The translations under genes were made by a program, and so were the position numbers. Under the pieces are notes generated by a model. It did no database searches and had not been told where the DNA came from. It saw only the letters and a list, made by a program, of their open reading frames with translations. Positions 19,000-30,751 of a stretch of 64,000 nt of DNA are shown here, one piece after another (the first letter of the stretch is position 1; each line of letters begins with the position of its first letter). This DNA is from Symbiodinium natans (Eukaryota > Sar > Dinophyceae > Suessiales > Symbiodiniaceae), in assembly GCA_905221605.1 (NCBI GenBank), contig CAJNDS010002734.1, forward strand, positions 706,779 through 770,778, read 5' to 3'.

Positions 19000-20140
19000 T
19001 CAAGAGCACAGGAATTAGTGATGACTTAGTGAGGAGGTTGCCGGCTGGAGTGAGTTCCTGTGTTTCAAAATGTGATGGCAATGAGAAGCTTCCCGCCTTC
19101 TCGTGGGCTGGCTGAGCGATGCTCGCTCCTACGAGGAAGGGGCGTTTTTCCACATGCGAGTCCACTCCACTTGTTGCTGAGGGGCAGGACAGAGGAAGCC
19201 GGTGCTGTGCTGAAACGCGCGCGCCCTCCTGCGTGGAGTGAATTTGCTCGGCAAACGCAACAGCCGCGCCGGTGAAAGTCTGTAGAGGTCTGTAGAGGCA
19301 GAAGAATCACGGACCCCGTGGGTTGACTTAGTCAGCTCAGGCCTCTGACATCCTCTGACCCTTACCCTGCCCCCAACCCTTCTGGGTCTGCGAAGTATTC
19401 TTTTGCGGTAGGCTTCAAAACCCGTGTCTGTCCACATCTCGGGCACAGGTGGAAAAGGAGGCTCAAGGGAAGGGCTTGGCTCGGCTCTGCCAATATTGCT
19501 TTGAGGGTTTGCGGTTTCTCATTTAGGGTGTTCAGGGCTTCGGGTTGTTGGCGTGTTTAGCATGCTATATGTAATGTCTGCGATTGCTTCACAAGGCTTT
19601 GTCAAGCGACATTTCGCTTCAGGGCTAAAGATTTGCGGGAAGCTTTCTCGACCCCAGACCTTGATGGGAAATGTCTCAGGCGAGGATATGTGAGGGCGAT
19701 GTTGCCTCAGGATTGTGTTTCCGATCTCGGTGTGGGTTTGGACAGGTGGGTATGATCTGGGATAGTATTTTGGATTCTGGGTCGAGATTCAGGTTTTGTT
19801 GTATTGGGGGGCTTGTTGCTTGTTTTGGTGGGCTGGCTGGGAACTGGTGTAAAAGCGTGACGTGGGCGTCGGGGGTGGGGTGGGGGAGGGTGTGCTAGAT
19901 TCGTGGGGTGGGGGGGAGGGTGTGCTGGATTCTAGATGCTAGCTGTATACGTAAGTTGAAACGGGACGCCCCGAACTCCACCAGGATTCTAGGGGGTGCG
20001 GGGAGGCCCGCGTGTGGTGTGTTAAAGCCTGTGGACATTTTTGACACGGCCTTTTCGCACAAAAAGAGGCCGGTCTAAGTAAATTGAGATGTGTATCCCT
20101 TCATGGGACTACAAGCAAGCATTTGACCAATGCTGGCAAC
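19000..20140. other. No gene recognised
   Basis: Unique-looking sequence without a convincing domain or repeat; G-rich near 19860-19930. Confidence 0.4.
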
Positions 20141-20402
20141 GAAAATATAGGCCACATGGGCTCGTTTAGTTTTCCACAAAGGGATAAACATCCCAAAAAC
20201 CTGCGCTGGTAACGGAATCGTGGCTCCCTAACCCGCCCGCGTGGTTACACCCTACGATGCCCAGAATCCTGTGCTAATATAGGCCACATTTTTTGTTCCC
20301 ACAAAGGGACAAACATCCCAAAAACCTGTAATCGTGGCTCCCTGCCGCGCCTGTGGGGTTGGTTACACCCTACGACCTGTGCTGGTCACGTGATCGTGGC
20401 TC
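20141..20402 (+). repeat. Diverged direct repeat pair, about 130 bp
   Basis: Two and a half copies sharing ATAGGCCACAT, CACAAAGGGA(T/C)AAACATC, AAAAACCTG, ATCGTGGCTCC and GGTTACACCCTACGA. Confidence 0.8.
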
Positions 20403-20618
20403 CATAAAAGGTGTGAATATTCCCCTGCGACCAAATAGCTCGCGCCCAGAACCTTGGCCCCCATCATGCAAATCACAGAATGTTCATCTCTCAATAGCGT
20501 ACATGCGGCAGTGTTTTTATTGGAGCCCACGAGTGCAAGCTTCGGACAACATGCTGTCGAATGCCAGTAAGGAAAACCCAAGTAATTTGTCCCGCTTCGC
20601 AGAGGCAGCTATGTGCAG

Positions 20619-20811
20619 ACTGGGATGTAGTCAAAGGGGGTGGGAACCCAGAATTGCTCGTCATTCGGAACCCTCACTGTAATAAGCTTTTATCCACCCC
20701 CACCCCAATGAAGGTGAGCAAGCTTGCCGACAGTTACACGCAGCTGTTTGTAGAAGGGGGGGCTCCCGACCTGCCGTCCCTGGTTCTCGGGGCCAAAGGG
20801 CCAAATGCAGG
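20619..20811 (+). CDS. Exon-like segment, unidentified protein
   Basis: After the acceptor GTGCAG the frame reads DWDVVKGGGNPELLVIRNPH and reaches a canonical donor GTGAGC at 20714; the same frame stays open through LFVEGGAPDLPSLVLGAKGP to a second donor-like GTGCGG at 20812. Whether this is one exon or two with a 30-base gap is unclear. Family not recognised. Confidence 0.45.
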
Positions 20812-20845
20812 TGCGGACGGCTCGCTTGCGTACGATTGTTGGGTT

Positions 20846-20990
20846 AGGGATGTTTAGGGTTTAGGGTTTAGGGTTTAGGGTTTAGGGTTTAGGGTTTAGG
20901 GTTTAGGGTTTAGGGTTAGGGTTTAGGGTTTAGGGTTTCGGGTTAGGGTTTGGAGTTTAGGGTTTAGGGTCTAGGGTCTAGGGTCTAGCG
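20846..20990 (+). repeat. Telomere-like TTTAGGG array
   Basis: About 20 units, the right part degenerate (GGGTCTA). Confidence 0.95.
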
Positions 20991-21605
20991 TTTGCAGGTT
21001 GAGATGTTGGGGCTTGAGGCTGCAGGTAAGGGCTTGGCTGCACATCTCTTGCCCAGACATCAGTAGTCTTCATGAAGGCGTCGATGGCACGTTTTCCTGT
21101 GCTTGCGGCGGAGGTCTTTGACAGATTGGATGTTCCTTCGTTGCCCATGCCGCATTCCATACAGCCATCGCCGGTGTCGCGACACCGACAGGCTGGGGCT
21201 CGGTTGTTGCGCATGTGGCATGTTTGGATCCTTACTGTGCAATCAAAGTTGCCCGTAGGAGCTCATCTGAAGATGTTTCACGCGAATCTAAAAAGACCCC
21301 AAAGATCCCTATGGTGACGTCCTGGACCAGAGCATAGTACATCATTGCAAATCGGTGTTTTCTGATGGAGGTAAGCTCTGCACCGCAGACCGCGACATTG
21401 ACACCCTCTGCGCCGTGCGTCTAGACCTTGGGATGTCTAAACGGTTCCGGAAAGAGAGCAAAATGCGCAGCAAATGCGGTCCTCGCGGCTCTCGCGGCTG
21501 AGATGTCGACATCCCAGTTGCTCGATCCTGCAGCGTGCGCGCCTTTGATGACTGCCGGTATCTGGAACTGGGAAGGCTGCATCTGGGGAGTTTGAGGCCA
21601 TAAGG

Positions 21606-21700
21606 GGGTTTGCGAGAATAAGGGACCCCTAATCTGGGCCCCAAATAGTAGGATTCCCTTACAATGAGGACCCAATAAGGTACTCCCCAATTTCGGAAAT
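21606..21700. repeat. Foldback family B copy
   Basis: GGGGGTTTGCGAGAATAAGG at the left and CCCCAATTTCGGAAATCCC at the right with the core AATAGTAGGATTCCCTTA. No clear target duplication seen. Confidence 0.75.
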
Positions 21701-22563
21701 CCCACATCGCCTGCGAAGCCCGGCCGAGGCTAGCGGGTGCCCTCAACGACGAGAACTGGCCTAGGCAGGGGGCGCCGTAGCTATGGGGGGCTTTGCTGGG
21801 TTTTTTTTTCTGGTGATTTCCTGTGGCTTGCTACGATGGTTGAAGATAGAGTCACACATAGCTTTGACCCCTGAAGCAGCTGCCTTCTACTCTACCCTAC
21901 CCTACCCTACTGTACTCTACTCTACTTGGTGAGCACTCCGGCTGAGAGTTTCTGCTCGTGTCGTTGCCCTCACTCGTGGGAGATACCTTGCTGGCAGCAA
22001 ATCTTGCGCATCGATCACTAGGATGCAATGGTGTCACTTGTTTTCGATGTTCCTCGAGTGCTTCCGATCTCAATTTCGCTCGGTATCTCAGGCTCTAGTG
22101 CCTGCTTCGGGCACGCGTGCACGTAGGTATCGCGCTTGTAGAATGTGGCATGACTCGGTGGGCTTCGATGATAGTTGTGTCGGCTTCAAGTGTTGATGTC
22201 AACTGCACATTGACCGGTGTCGCCGCGAGGCATCGTCCCCAGCAGCAGCTCCATACGGTTCCCAGAAGCGAGGCGGGGTGTCTCTTGGTTGTATTTCCTA
22301 TATTCGTAAGAATTCGAAGAATCGCAGTGGGCTGATCCATGTCCTGAGAGTCAGGACGTGCTGCAGCGTGTGGACACGAACGAAGTTGGGCAGTTTGACT
22401 TCTCTGGCGCGCGGTTCCTGGTTGCGCCCATGTCGAACGCCTTTTCACCCTAAACCCGGAACCCTAAGCCTACATCATCCCATGGACAGGGTTGAGGGTG
22501 TTTAGTTTGAGAGTGTAGGATCGAGAGGCGCCTGTTTTAAAGGTTTCAGCGCCTGTCCCCAGG

Positions 22564-22683
22564 TGCCGGGTGAGTCGAAGCCCGCGTGGACCACTTCGCT
22601 GTCCCAGAACGTGGCTGCTCCTCGGTTTAAATTTCCGCCGTCGGACATCGCAGGGTCGGGTTTGGGAAGTGTGCGGCTTAAGG
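22564..22683 (+). CDS. Exon-like segment, unidentified
   Basis: After CCCCAG the frame reads VPGESKPAWTTSLSQNVAAP then RFKFPPSDIAGSGLGSVRLK. Pro/Ser-rich, no family recognised. Confidence 0.3.
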
Positions 22684-23092
22684 TTGGGGGGTAGCAGATG
22701 CCTCTGTAGCCTTATGGCCGGTCTCGAGTGTCTGCTCAGGCTCCGAGCTGGCTGCCGAACTCTCAGCTTCAGATGGTTCTCTTCTTCTTGTTCAAGGTTT
22801 AGGGTCTAGGGTAGGATTTAGGGTTTCGGGTTTAGTGTCAAAGTTCTTCTGACCGAGTCTGGAGCTGCTTTGGTCATTCAAGTCGGCCATGTTACTGCTC
22901 CCCTTGAGGCAAAACCCGCAGGCTTGCTCCGTGGTCGTCCCCGCCTACTCGAGCAAGCTCAGACCCTCAGACAGGGTTTGCGGTTCGAGGACCCCGTTAC
23001 TTTGCCCCTGTTGCCCATCTGCAATCTGTTTCCTGAAGGCAGCGCCTCCGTGATTTCTCCTACGAGGTGGGGACCATGTGCGAAGACCCCAT

Positions 23093-23170
23093 GAAACCCT
23101 AAACCCTAGACCCTAAACCCAAAACCCTAAACCCTAAACCCTAGACCCTAAACCCAAAACCCTAAACCCA
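23093..23170 (-). repeat. Telomere-like CCCTAAA array with duplicated variant block
   Basis: The block CCCTAGACCCTAAACCCAAA occurs twice, showing that part of the array was duplicated as a unit. Confidence 0.85.
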
Positions 23171-23870
23171 TGGAGTGTGGAGAGCGACATTGACATGCGT
23201 TGCCCCTGTGTCAGCCGCCGCGCAGCCGCGCCCCTCTCAGGCCGGAAGCACGGAGTCATAAGGGCCCGAGACTTTAACTGACCTGCCCCGGACTACATCA
23301 CCTCTGCCCCAAACACAGGTGTCAAGTAGTGATCCTATAGGATACAGGGGATATAGGGAAAAGAAGGACCATGTTTTTTTTTTTTTCTCCCTCTCTCTCT
23401 CTCTTGGTAAGTAGGGCGTGTTTGCCACAGCAAATGCTCGCAGGGGGCAGAAGCTTAAGCCAATTTGAAGCATCCACCTCTGGCAGGTACTACTACCCAG
23501 CCGGGCCCCGAGGTTGCCACAAAGTACCGCCCCTTTGTAGAGATGGCCCAAGACCCTACACCTTTGGGTGCGCATTCGGGCTTCGAAGGTCCGGAGCCGG
23601 TCCAGCACCCCACGGAGGGAGTGACCCCGCCTTCTTCTGGCTTCTCACGGAGTTGCGACATGTTGGGGCCATGTTGGGGCCATGTTGCGAGGTGATGACG
23701 AGTTTTTGTGTTGAGGCCTGGTGAAAACGTCGCCTGTCGGCTTTCAGGTACTCGTCGCCGACGCCTCGCTACATGAATGCGCGGCTCTTGGCCGACCCAG
23801 ACTTCTAGCTCGCTCTGCTCTGACTGTCACCTTCCCAGCACGCTGTAGCCTGCTGCCAGGCGTTGAAATC

Positions 23871-24031
23871 GACGTATGGCACAATGCCCTCTGCGCAGCC
23901 CTCTGTGCAGCCCTCTGTGCCGCCCTCTGTGCAGCCTTCTTTGCAGCCTGCTGCGGCGGCTGCAGCTGCGCAGCCCACTACACAGGCCACCCTGGGGTGG
24001 GGGAGTGCTTTGGAGCAAGGAGCCGACCGCT
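23871..24031 (+). CDS. Low-complexity Gln-Pro-Ser-Val repeat segment, possible exon
   Basis: Frame reads AQPSVQPSVPPSVQPSLQPA then an Ala run. Tandem 12-bp units (CAGCCCTCTGTG) suggest a repeat-expanded coding exon, but splice context is weak. Confidence 0.3.
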
Positions 24032-24306
24032 AACTTGTCGGATGCGAGTGACTTGACTCTAGCGCTCCAGTGATTCTAGTGACACTTCGTGCTTGCACGT
24101 CATGAAGCTGCGCTTGCAAGGTGTGGCAGACGGCAGCACCAGCTCCGTTCACGAAAAGCCTAGGCCCGGGCCAGGGCCCAAGAGTGCCCTCGTGACAGAC
24201 CAGAGCCGCCGAGTGCCGAGCGCTGCGTCCGAGGCAGCTTCCATGGCGGGAGCCAGCAGACTCTTGCGCAGTACATCAAGCAGGCCTTCCCCTGAAAACC
24301 ATTGCC

Positions 24307-24450
24307 CCCGTAAACCCTAAACCCTAAACCCTAAACCCTAAACCCTAAACCCTCAACCCTCAACCCTCAACCCTAAACCCTAAACCCTAAACCCTAAACC
24401 CTAAACCCTAAACCCTAAACCCTAAACCCTAAACCCTAAACCCTAAACCC
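24307..24450 (-). repeat. Telomere-like CCCTAAA array, long
   Basis: About 20 units with three CCCTCAA units in the middle. Confidence 0.95.
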
Positions 24451-24557
24451 CAAGCCTTCCCCTCGGCCTCGTCTGGTGTGGCATGTTCAGTGCGGCAACG
24501 GACCAGCGGGAAGCGGCGCAATGCGCAGTAAGGTGAGAACATTCAATCTTGTGCAGG

Positions 24558-24718
24558 TTCCGACGCCCGGTCGATTTCGGAATGCAGCTCGGGCCCCTGT
24601 CTGCTCAAGATCCCACGAGCCCCACCAAAAGCATCCAGAAGCCTCCCAGGTGCCATCTGCCATGCCCACCACCTTGGCGCCCAGTGGTTCCAGCTACCTG
24701 ACCAGTGGCAAGGCGACC
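24558..24718 (+). CDS. Exon-like segment, Pro/Ser-rich, unidentified
   Basis: Preceded by GTGCAG; frame includes VPTPGRFRNAARAPVCSRSH and ends with SGSSYLTSGK before GCGACC. The upstream piece ends at the donor GTGAGA (24534). Low complexity, family not recognised. Confidence 0.3.
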
Positions 24719-24999
24719 CCACATGGCATGCCCGAGAAGTGCAAGGTTGCACAAGTGGCAGTGAGAAGCCGTAGGGGCACTTCTCAGGATGGTGATAGTG
24801 AGAACTGCAAGTTGACGGCATCTTCCCATCAGACCAGAATCGCAGTCCTGGTGCTACGGATAGGGACAAAACAGCATGAACGTGTGGATCATGATACTGA
24901 GCGCAGAAATACGGTAAGGATGTCACATGCTGGCTTGCCCATGAAGTGCATTGGCCTGTCGATGTATCATCTCAACCCCGAACTCTACATCTAAACTCT

Positions 25000-25432
25000 T
25001 AACCCTAAACCCTAAACCCCAAACCCTAAACTCTAACCTCTTCACCCTAATCAGGATGCGTGCTTCTGGCCAGGAGTCAGTGCCGACCTCTTTGTGTAGC
25101 ACCGTGAACCGCACCAATCAGGCAACGACTCCCTGGGAATAGGGTTCAGGGTTTAGGGTTCAGGATTTAGGGTTGAGGGTTTTGGGCTTCAGGGTTTAGG
25201 GTTTAGGCTTTCCCCCCTGGAGCCAGTTTTCTCATAGTCAGGGTCTGCTGTGCCTCGCGCCCCGCGGAGCCGAGTTCCGTTTTGGACGATGCATTAGACC
25301 ATGAACTGTTGGGCTTGCGCATGCTTAAGCAGGCCATGGGCTGCAATGGTTTAGGGTTTACATGTTTTTTTTTTTAAATTTAATTCAGGGTTATTAGGGT
25401 TTAGTTAGGGTTTAGGGTTCAGGGTTTAGGGC
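25000..25432. repeat. Cluster of telomere-like blocks in opposite orientations
   Basis: CCCTAAA units at 25000-25030, then TTTAGGG units at 25141-25207 and 25390-25430, so orientation flips within 150 bases. Confidence 0.85.
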
Positions 25433-26364
25433 GAGTGCCGGCGGAGTAGTGTCCATCTGTGCAGGCGTCCCGTGCCCAGCCGCAAGCGGTGCCGTGCTTG
25501 CCTCATTGTATCCTCCGACGGCGGTGATGAAGAAGATGAACATGGCAGTTTTATAGTATTTATTACTACTAATCATTACTACTATTACTATATTTATTAA
25601 TGTTTGTGGTTGTTTTTGACTATTTATGATTATCTATGGTCCTTATTCGTATTAGTATGTATTATTTCTCTTATATTAACGGCATTACTACTACGATCAA
25701 GTTTATACTAACTGTAAGGTTATTTGTGTGATGATTTTCGTGCCCACCCCTCCCCCCGCCCCCCCGCTTGCCCCATGTGTGCAGATGCCGTTCTTGCAAG
25801 CCCGCCATGCGCCGAGGACCATACCTGGCCAGAGCGCACACTCGCGCGTGCCTTTGTGAAGTGCCGAGGGGTGTGTTAGCAGCTGGCCTTCCTGGACTTT
25901 CCTAAGCACGAAACCCTAAACCCCAAAGCCCTCAACCCTAAAGCCCTAACCTGAAGCCCTAAACTCCTCCCCAGTACCCAAGAGCTGAAGGCTGCTCGGC
26001 CCTGCAGGGCGTCAGCCTCCGGACCTGGTGCCGGGAGCAGTTTGAATGGGGATCTGTCGTGTGAGACGATGCGCAAACGATGATCACTATCGTTACCATG
26101 ACCTTTACCATTATCAGTATCATTGCAATCGTCACTATAGATACTCTCGTTTTTAATTTAATGTGGTTCTTCGGCACATTATCACTCTTAGAAAATTGTC
26201 ATTCTGAATATGATTGTTGTAATGAGCTTGTTAGCGTTGTCAATCTTATGTTTCTTGTGATCGTTACGACTTGTATTACTATGGGCATTGCTGTTGGTCG
26301 GAGGAGGCTCGTGGGGGATCGGGTCTCCAGGTCCCCCGGTTCGGGGTCGGATAGGACTTGGAAC
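25433..26364. other. No gene recognised
   Basis: AT-rich ACTATTACT-type stretch near 25550-25720, degenerate CCCTAAA at 25911-25965 and GATCGTTAC/ATCATTACC-like words at 26080-26280; no convincing exon. Confidence 0.4.
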
Positions 26365-26365
26365 T

Positions 26366-26456
26366 CTAACCCCTAACCCCTTACCCCGAACCCCGAACCC
26401 CGAACCCCTAACCCCTCGCCCCCCTAGCCCCTAACCCCCCTAGCCCCTCACCCCTA
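26366..26456 (-). repeat. Diverged telomere-like array (CCCCTAA/CCCCGAA)
   Basis: Units have four C residues (CCCCTAA, CCCCGAA, CCCCTAG), a subtype distinct from CCCTAAA. Confidence 0.8.
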
Positions 26457-27630
26457 GCCGTTTGTCCCTGGCCAGGTTCAGACGATCCAGCTGACGCAGG
26501 CAGACCTCCAGGCGCGGTGCGCGGGACGGGCTGTGGCGCTTCGACATGGCCAGCTCTCTACTTGGTGTGGTGGCCCACTGGTACCCTTTTTTCCCTTTTT
26601 TTTTTTTTTTGGTGCAAGGCCCCCTTATCAAGTCACCCCAATAAGGGGTGCCATTTTCATAATACAGTTAGTGGGCTACCAAGTCTAAGTTGCAGTCTCT
26701 TTCGGCGTTCCGTTTGTTTGCGGAGTGCCGACGGCGCTGCCGGACGCTGTGCACATCTTCCTCGAGCTCAACATTCAAGTCGTCAGATTGCGCTTTCATT
26801 TTGGTCAAGGGGGGGAAAGCTCTGTGACACCAAAACCTTAAGACGCAAAAGCCCCCAAACCCTTCCGAGCCTTATGTCAAGCAAAACAACCCTGTAAATG
26901 AACCTCAAGCAAACCATTCATCACCCTTAAATGCACACAGACCCCTAAACCCCTAAAAGCCTTAAACCTCTAAACAGCCTTAACAACCCTACAGCAATCT
27001 TCCAAAAAAACGAAAAGCAAAAAAGACAATCTCGAAACATCGAAGACTTCCAAAACCCAATCCCCCTGAACAAGCCTACAGGAAACCCTTAGCCCCCAAA
27101 TCTCCTAATCCCTAATTGTTTTGTTTTCAAAAAGCGGCCCGAACAAACAGCAAACAAGAAGGGGCCACATGAATGGACCCACATCTCCACCCACAGTGGT
27201 AGCAAAGGGCCATGCAACGTTGTTTGTTGTTTTGTTTGTGTGTTCGTGTCGCCCTTGTTCATGGGTGCAGGGTGTCGTGCCGCATGCCCTGAAAACCTGT
27301 GCCACACTTTACCAGACGTACTTCAAAGATGGGGCAGCTGGATCATGGATAGCTTAGGAGACCCGTGTGGCAGTGATATGGAATCCGGACTCCACGTGCC
27401 TTCCACGTACCTTGAGCATCTTGCCATCACAGTTTTCCAAGTTTTCCATCAACGTCGAAGCCTGGCCTTTTTAAGCATATTCATCGGGCAGGAGCGGATG
27501 AGCAAGCAGCAGCAGCAGCAGGTGGAGCAGAAGGAGCAGGAGGCTGGAGAGAGGCTAGCGTAGCGGGGAAGTTGTTCGAAGCTCTTCTTTGGGTCGTTTT
27601 GTTGCACAAAGATGCTCCATGACGGTGTGC
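26457..27630. other. No gene identified; possible exon near the right end
   Basis: Holds a T-run (26591-26610), a CCCCTTATCAAGTCACCCCAATAAGGGG inverted motif near 26620-26650 that resembles family B, degenerate AAACCCC words, and a Gln-rich open stretch at 27500-27560 (CAGCAGCAG). Nothing assignable. Confidence 0.35.
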
Positions 27631-27635
27631 AGACA

Positions 27636-27738
27636 TAAACCCTAAACCCTAAACCCTGAAACCTGAACCCTAAGCCCTAAACCCTAAACCACCCTAAACC
27701 CTGAACCCCTAAGCCCCCAAACCCCCAAACCCCTAAAA
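27636..27738 (-). repeat. Telomere-like CCCTAAA array, degenerate
   Basis: CCCTAAA, CCCTGAA, CCCCCAAA units. Confidence 0.85.
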
Positions 27739-27812
27739 GTGGGGTGCCCCTGGCAGTTGCAGCTGACCAAAGTGAGGCGCGGGACTCAGATGCCTGGCGC
27801 ATGCCGCCAGGA

Positions 27813-27851
27813 GGTTTAGGGTTTAGGGTTTAGGGTTTAGGGTTTAGGGTT
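27813..27851 (+). repeat. TTTAGGG array
   Basis: Five units, opposite orientation to the neighbouring array at 27636. Confidence 0.9.
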
Positions 27852-29029
27852 CTCCGTCGCAAGAGCGGCAACCACAGCAACAGCAGAAGAAAGGCGGCCA
27901 GGTTTAGCAACAACAGGAACTAGAAGAGTGGCAAATATGTATGGATGGTAGAAATAGTTTGGGAGAGCTGCCCCCCTGGCGCAGTCTGGAAGAGAAGGAT
28001 CGGGAGCTGGCCAAGCGCGACAAGGCATGGAAGTTGGTTTCAATCCCTCTAAAAAAGTAGCAGTTCTTGCAACACAGGGTTAGGGGCCTCGGGGTTTTAG
28101 CTTAGGGTAAAGGGTCATTGTAGTACCCCATAAAACCGTTTGAAGTTCGTGAAGCCCACCCATGCCCAGACGGGATGGAAAAGCCAGGAGATACTGGAGA
28201 AAGAGGGCGAGCTGTGCGATCTGCGGCGCGCCGACCGCCACGACTGCCTGCCCTCAAATCCCGAAACGTGCCTGAGAGTCGAGCCACATCATTGTGGCCC
28301 ACTTGGTATCCTAGGTGGTGTACGGAAGTTGCTAGAAATTCTAGAGCAGAAGCCCCAAACGATTTAAGATCAACCACCCCTCTGTGCTTTTTCTTTGCGT
28401 GTGCCTCGCCCGAAGATCGCCCGTGCCTCGCCGTCCTGTGGTTTTTGAGCGCTGGAGCTTGTGCTGCTTGACGTATTTACCCCATGAATGGTTTGCGTGG
28501 CAAACTCAGCCTATACCCCCCGGGAAGACCACACGAAGACGCGACCACCCGACTTTGGTTTCGGCCCCCCGATGGGGCGATGCCTGCTTTGCCCGCTTGT
28601 GCCCAGTGGCCTTCTGTTCATTGCTGCGGCCCCCGTTTGGCCGCCCAGGAAGAAGGAGCTGCTGATGCGACCCAGCTCAGCGTACGACTTTTTTTGCTAG
28701 TGCAGCTTTTATTGCAGTGGCCTGTGGGAAGAAGCTCGGAAGCCGTTAGGTTGCCCCAAGCTTACCTTCCGAAATCCATCGAAGGCACCACCCGCTCTAC
28801 GGGCGAAATCTGTCCCAAGAAGACTGGCCGGAGCTGTGCCGCGGCGAAACCCCTACTTTGTTGTACTCGGCTTAATGTAGTTGGTTATTTCAATACGCTT
28901 GGTTGTTGGTCCACAGAATTGCATTGTTCTTCTTGATCTTCTTCAAGAGCACCTATCCACCTCCTCTTCTTGCCGTCAACACTCAGTGGATCTATCACGC
29001 CATGGCTAACAACTACTAGAGTTATGCAC
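27852..29029. other. Unassigned sequence with open stretches
   Basis: Open frames near 28140-28370 (EKEGELCDLRRADRHDCL) and 28480-28690 could be exons, but I recognise no family. Confidence 0.3.
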
Positions 29030-29140
29030 TGGGATGTTCCCTTTATACCAACAGTCCTTAACAAGGATTCTAATAGGGGGTATTCAGGACTGTTAGCATT
29101 CGAGGGAACAACCCTAGACCCTGAACCCTAAACCCTGGGC
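29030..29140. repeat. Foldback family A copy followed by telomere-like units
   Basis: TGGGATGTTCCCTTTATACC at the left, inverted as GTTAGCATTCGAGGGAACA, then CCCTAGACCCTGAACCC. Same order, hairpin then array, as at 1367-1490. A truncated left arm lies at 29221-29247. Confidence 0.8.
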
Positions 29141-29726
29141 GAGGTCTCAAATGATCGACTTGGCCCGACGCTTGCCCCCTGGCCCGTCTTTCCGCGTGGC
29201 CTGCCTCATTGAAGGCCTATTTGGGATGTTCCCCCTTATACTGACAGCTCCTTGTTGCACTTGTTGCCCAATCGCAGCTTTCACGAAACGGAAATCAGTG
29301 AGTGAACGCGTTGATGAAACTCCGGCGTCATAAAGCTCCAGCTGCCGACGACCGTGCCGAGGAACCCATTCGGATGAATCCTGCAAGTCAACCAGAAGTG
29401 AAGGAACTGCACGGCTCACGACATCCGGGCATGTCAGCGGGTGAAGAATGAGCAAGAGCTTAACGAGCGGCGGAAGAAACTGCGCGGGAAGCGTCAACTT
29501 GAAGATGCCACCTGGCCCGAGAAACGAAAGGGGAGTGCCCACATTGGCTGAGATGTGGAAGCGCCCAAACAAGCAACCCGCGTGCTTGGGGGTGTGTGGC
29601 TGCTTGTTTGCCTGCAGGTGAGGAAGATGCTCCTTTGTCCGCAGAGCTTGGAAGTTTTTGGGGAAGTTGATGGCGTGTTCTGCTGCACCTGCATAGCTTA
29701 GTGACTTACTTGCACGTGCTTTCCAG

Positions 29727-30706
29727 ATTCGCATCTTGCGCAAGGTGCGTGCGAAAGAGGTGGCCTTTTGGCAAGCGGGTGCTGACGTGTTTCAGCTTAC
29801 GTTCAAGACGGTCCGGGCTGACACCTTGTTTTTCCCGAATTCCATGATAGCGGAGGGCCGCAACTATCTCTTTGCAGCTGCCTCCTACGTGGAGCTGCAG
29901 ATGGGCCCACCTGCTTGATTCATGTTTTTTCTTCGTCGCTCACAGATTAAGCACTGCTCAGCAAGCTTCTCAGCACCGACTGCAGCCCAGGCTACCGGTA
30001 CACGTACTACTGCTTCTTCGACGCAGACACCGCGCTCGAGGACTGGCATGCGGGATGGCGCAAGTTCGAGAGCTTCCTGCGTGAGTGGGAGCCGGCCGTG
30101 GGCTTGCCGACTCTGGATGCGTACAGAGCCTTGCCGTAGTAAAGAGATTAGGCTCTCTGCGGAGCTGGATTTCTGCTAGACTAGCCCCTAAACCCTAAAC
30201 CCTAAACCCTAAACCCTAAACCCTAAACCCTAAACCCTAGACCCTAAACCTAAACTTGTCTGGATCACTTCCGAATCTTGACCCTCTGAGGCAACATCCT
30301 GAATTCCTATCGCAAGGACGACCGGGCCATGGTGAGAACTGTTCTAAACTTTGACCATACTGTGGAAGCCGTGCACTCGGATGCTGCAAAGTGGCTGCTG
30401 CCATATGCTGCCTGGCCATGAGGGTGCCTTCTAGATTCTCGCAGAGTGAGATAGCCTGGTGAGAGAAGAACGAATCAGCAGAGGAGTTAGCTCTTCTGTG
30501 CCGATCGGCCCTTTTTTATGCTAGGCCACTTTCATGCTGCTGTGCTGCGAGTGGTTGCCGAGGTTCTTGACCACGACGAGGGCTGCCAGTGGGTTTCTCA
30601 ATGGCGATTTGCCTCCCTAGCAAACGCTTTGTTCCCGGAGCACGTCTTGTTGACGCACCACGTTGAGATCGAGAACACGGCGCACGGCAACTACAACAAG
30701 GACTGC
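29727..30706 (+). CDS. Probable glycosyltransferase-like gene, four exons
   Basis: Exons by open frame and AG acceptors: 29727-29900 (EVAFWQAGADVFQLTF, EGRNYLFAAASYVELQ), about 29962-30138 (YRYTYYCFFDADTALEDW, FLREWEPAVGLP), about 30299-30408 (VLNFDHTVEAVHSDAAKWLL) and 30525-30706 (GHFHAAVLRVVAEVLD, then WVSQWRFASLANALFP and EIENTAHGNY). The YYCFFDADTAL string resembles the DxD region of nucleotide-sugar transferases, and EAVHSDA followed by WVSQ fits the acceptor-side layout of such enzymes. I cannot name the family with confidence. The third intron side holds a CCCTAAA array (30183-30256). Exon ends at 29900 and 30138 lack clear GT donors, so limits are approximate. Starts and ends of the whole gene are unknown. 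Confidence 0.5.
30183..30256 (-). repeat. Telomere-like CCCTAAA array in intron
   Basis: About 10 units with one CCCTAGA variant. Confidence 0.9.
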
Positions 30707-30751
30707 TGAGCTAGCGCGAAGAAACGATGGTCCCCTTCAATCGGTCGCCTG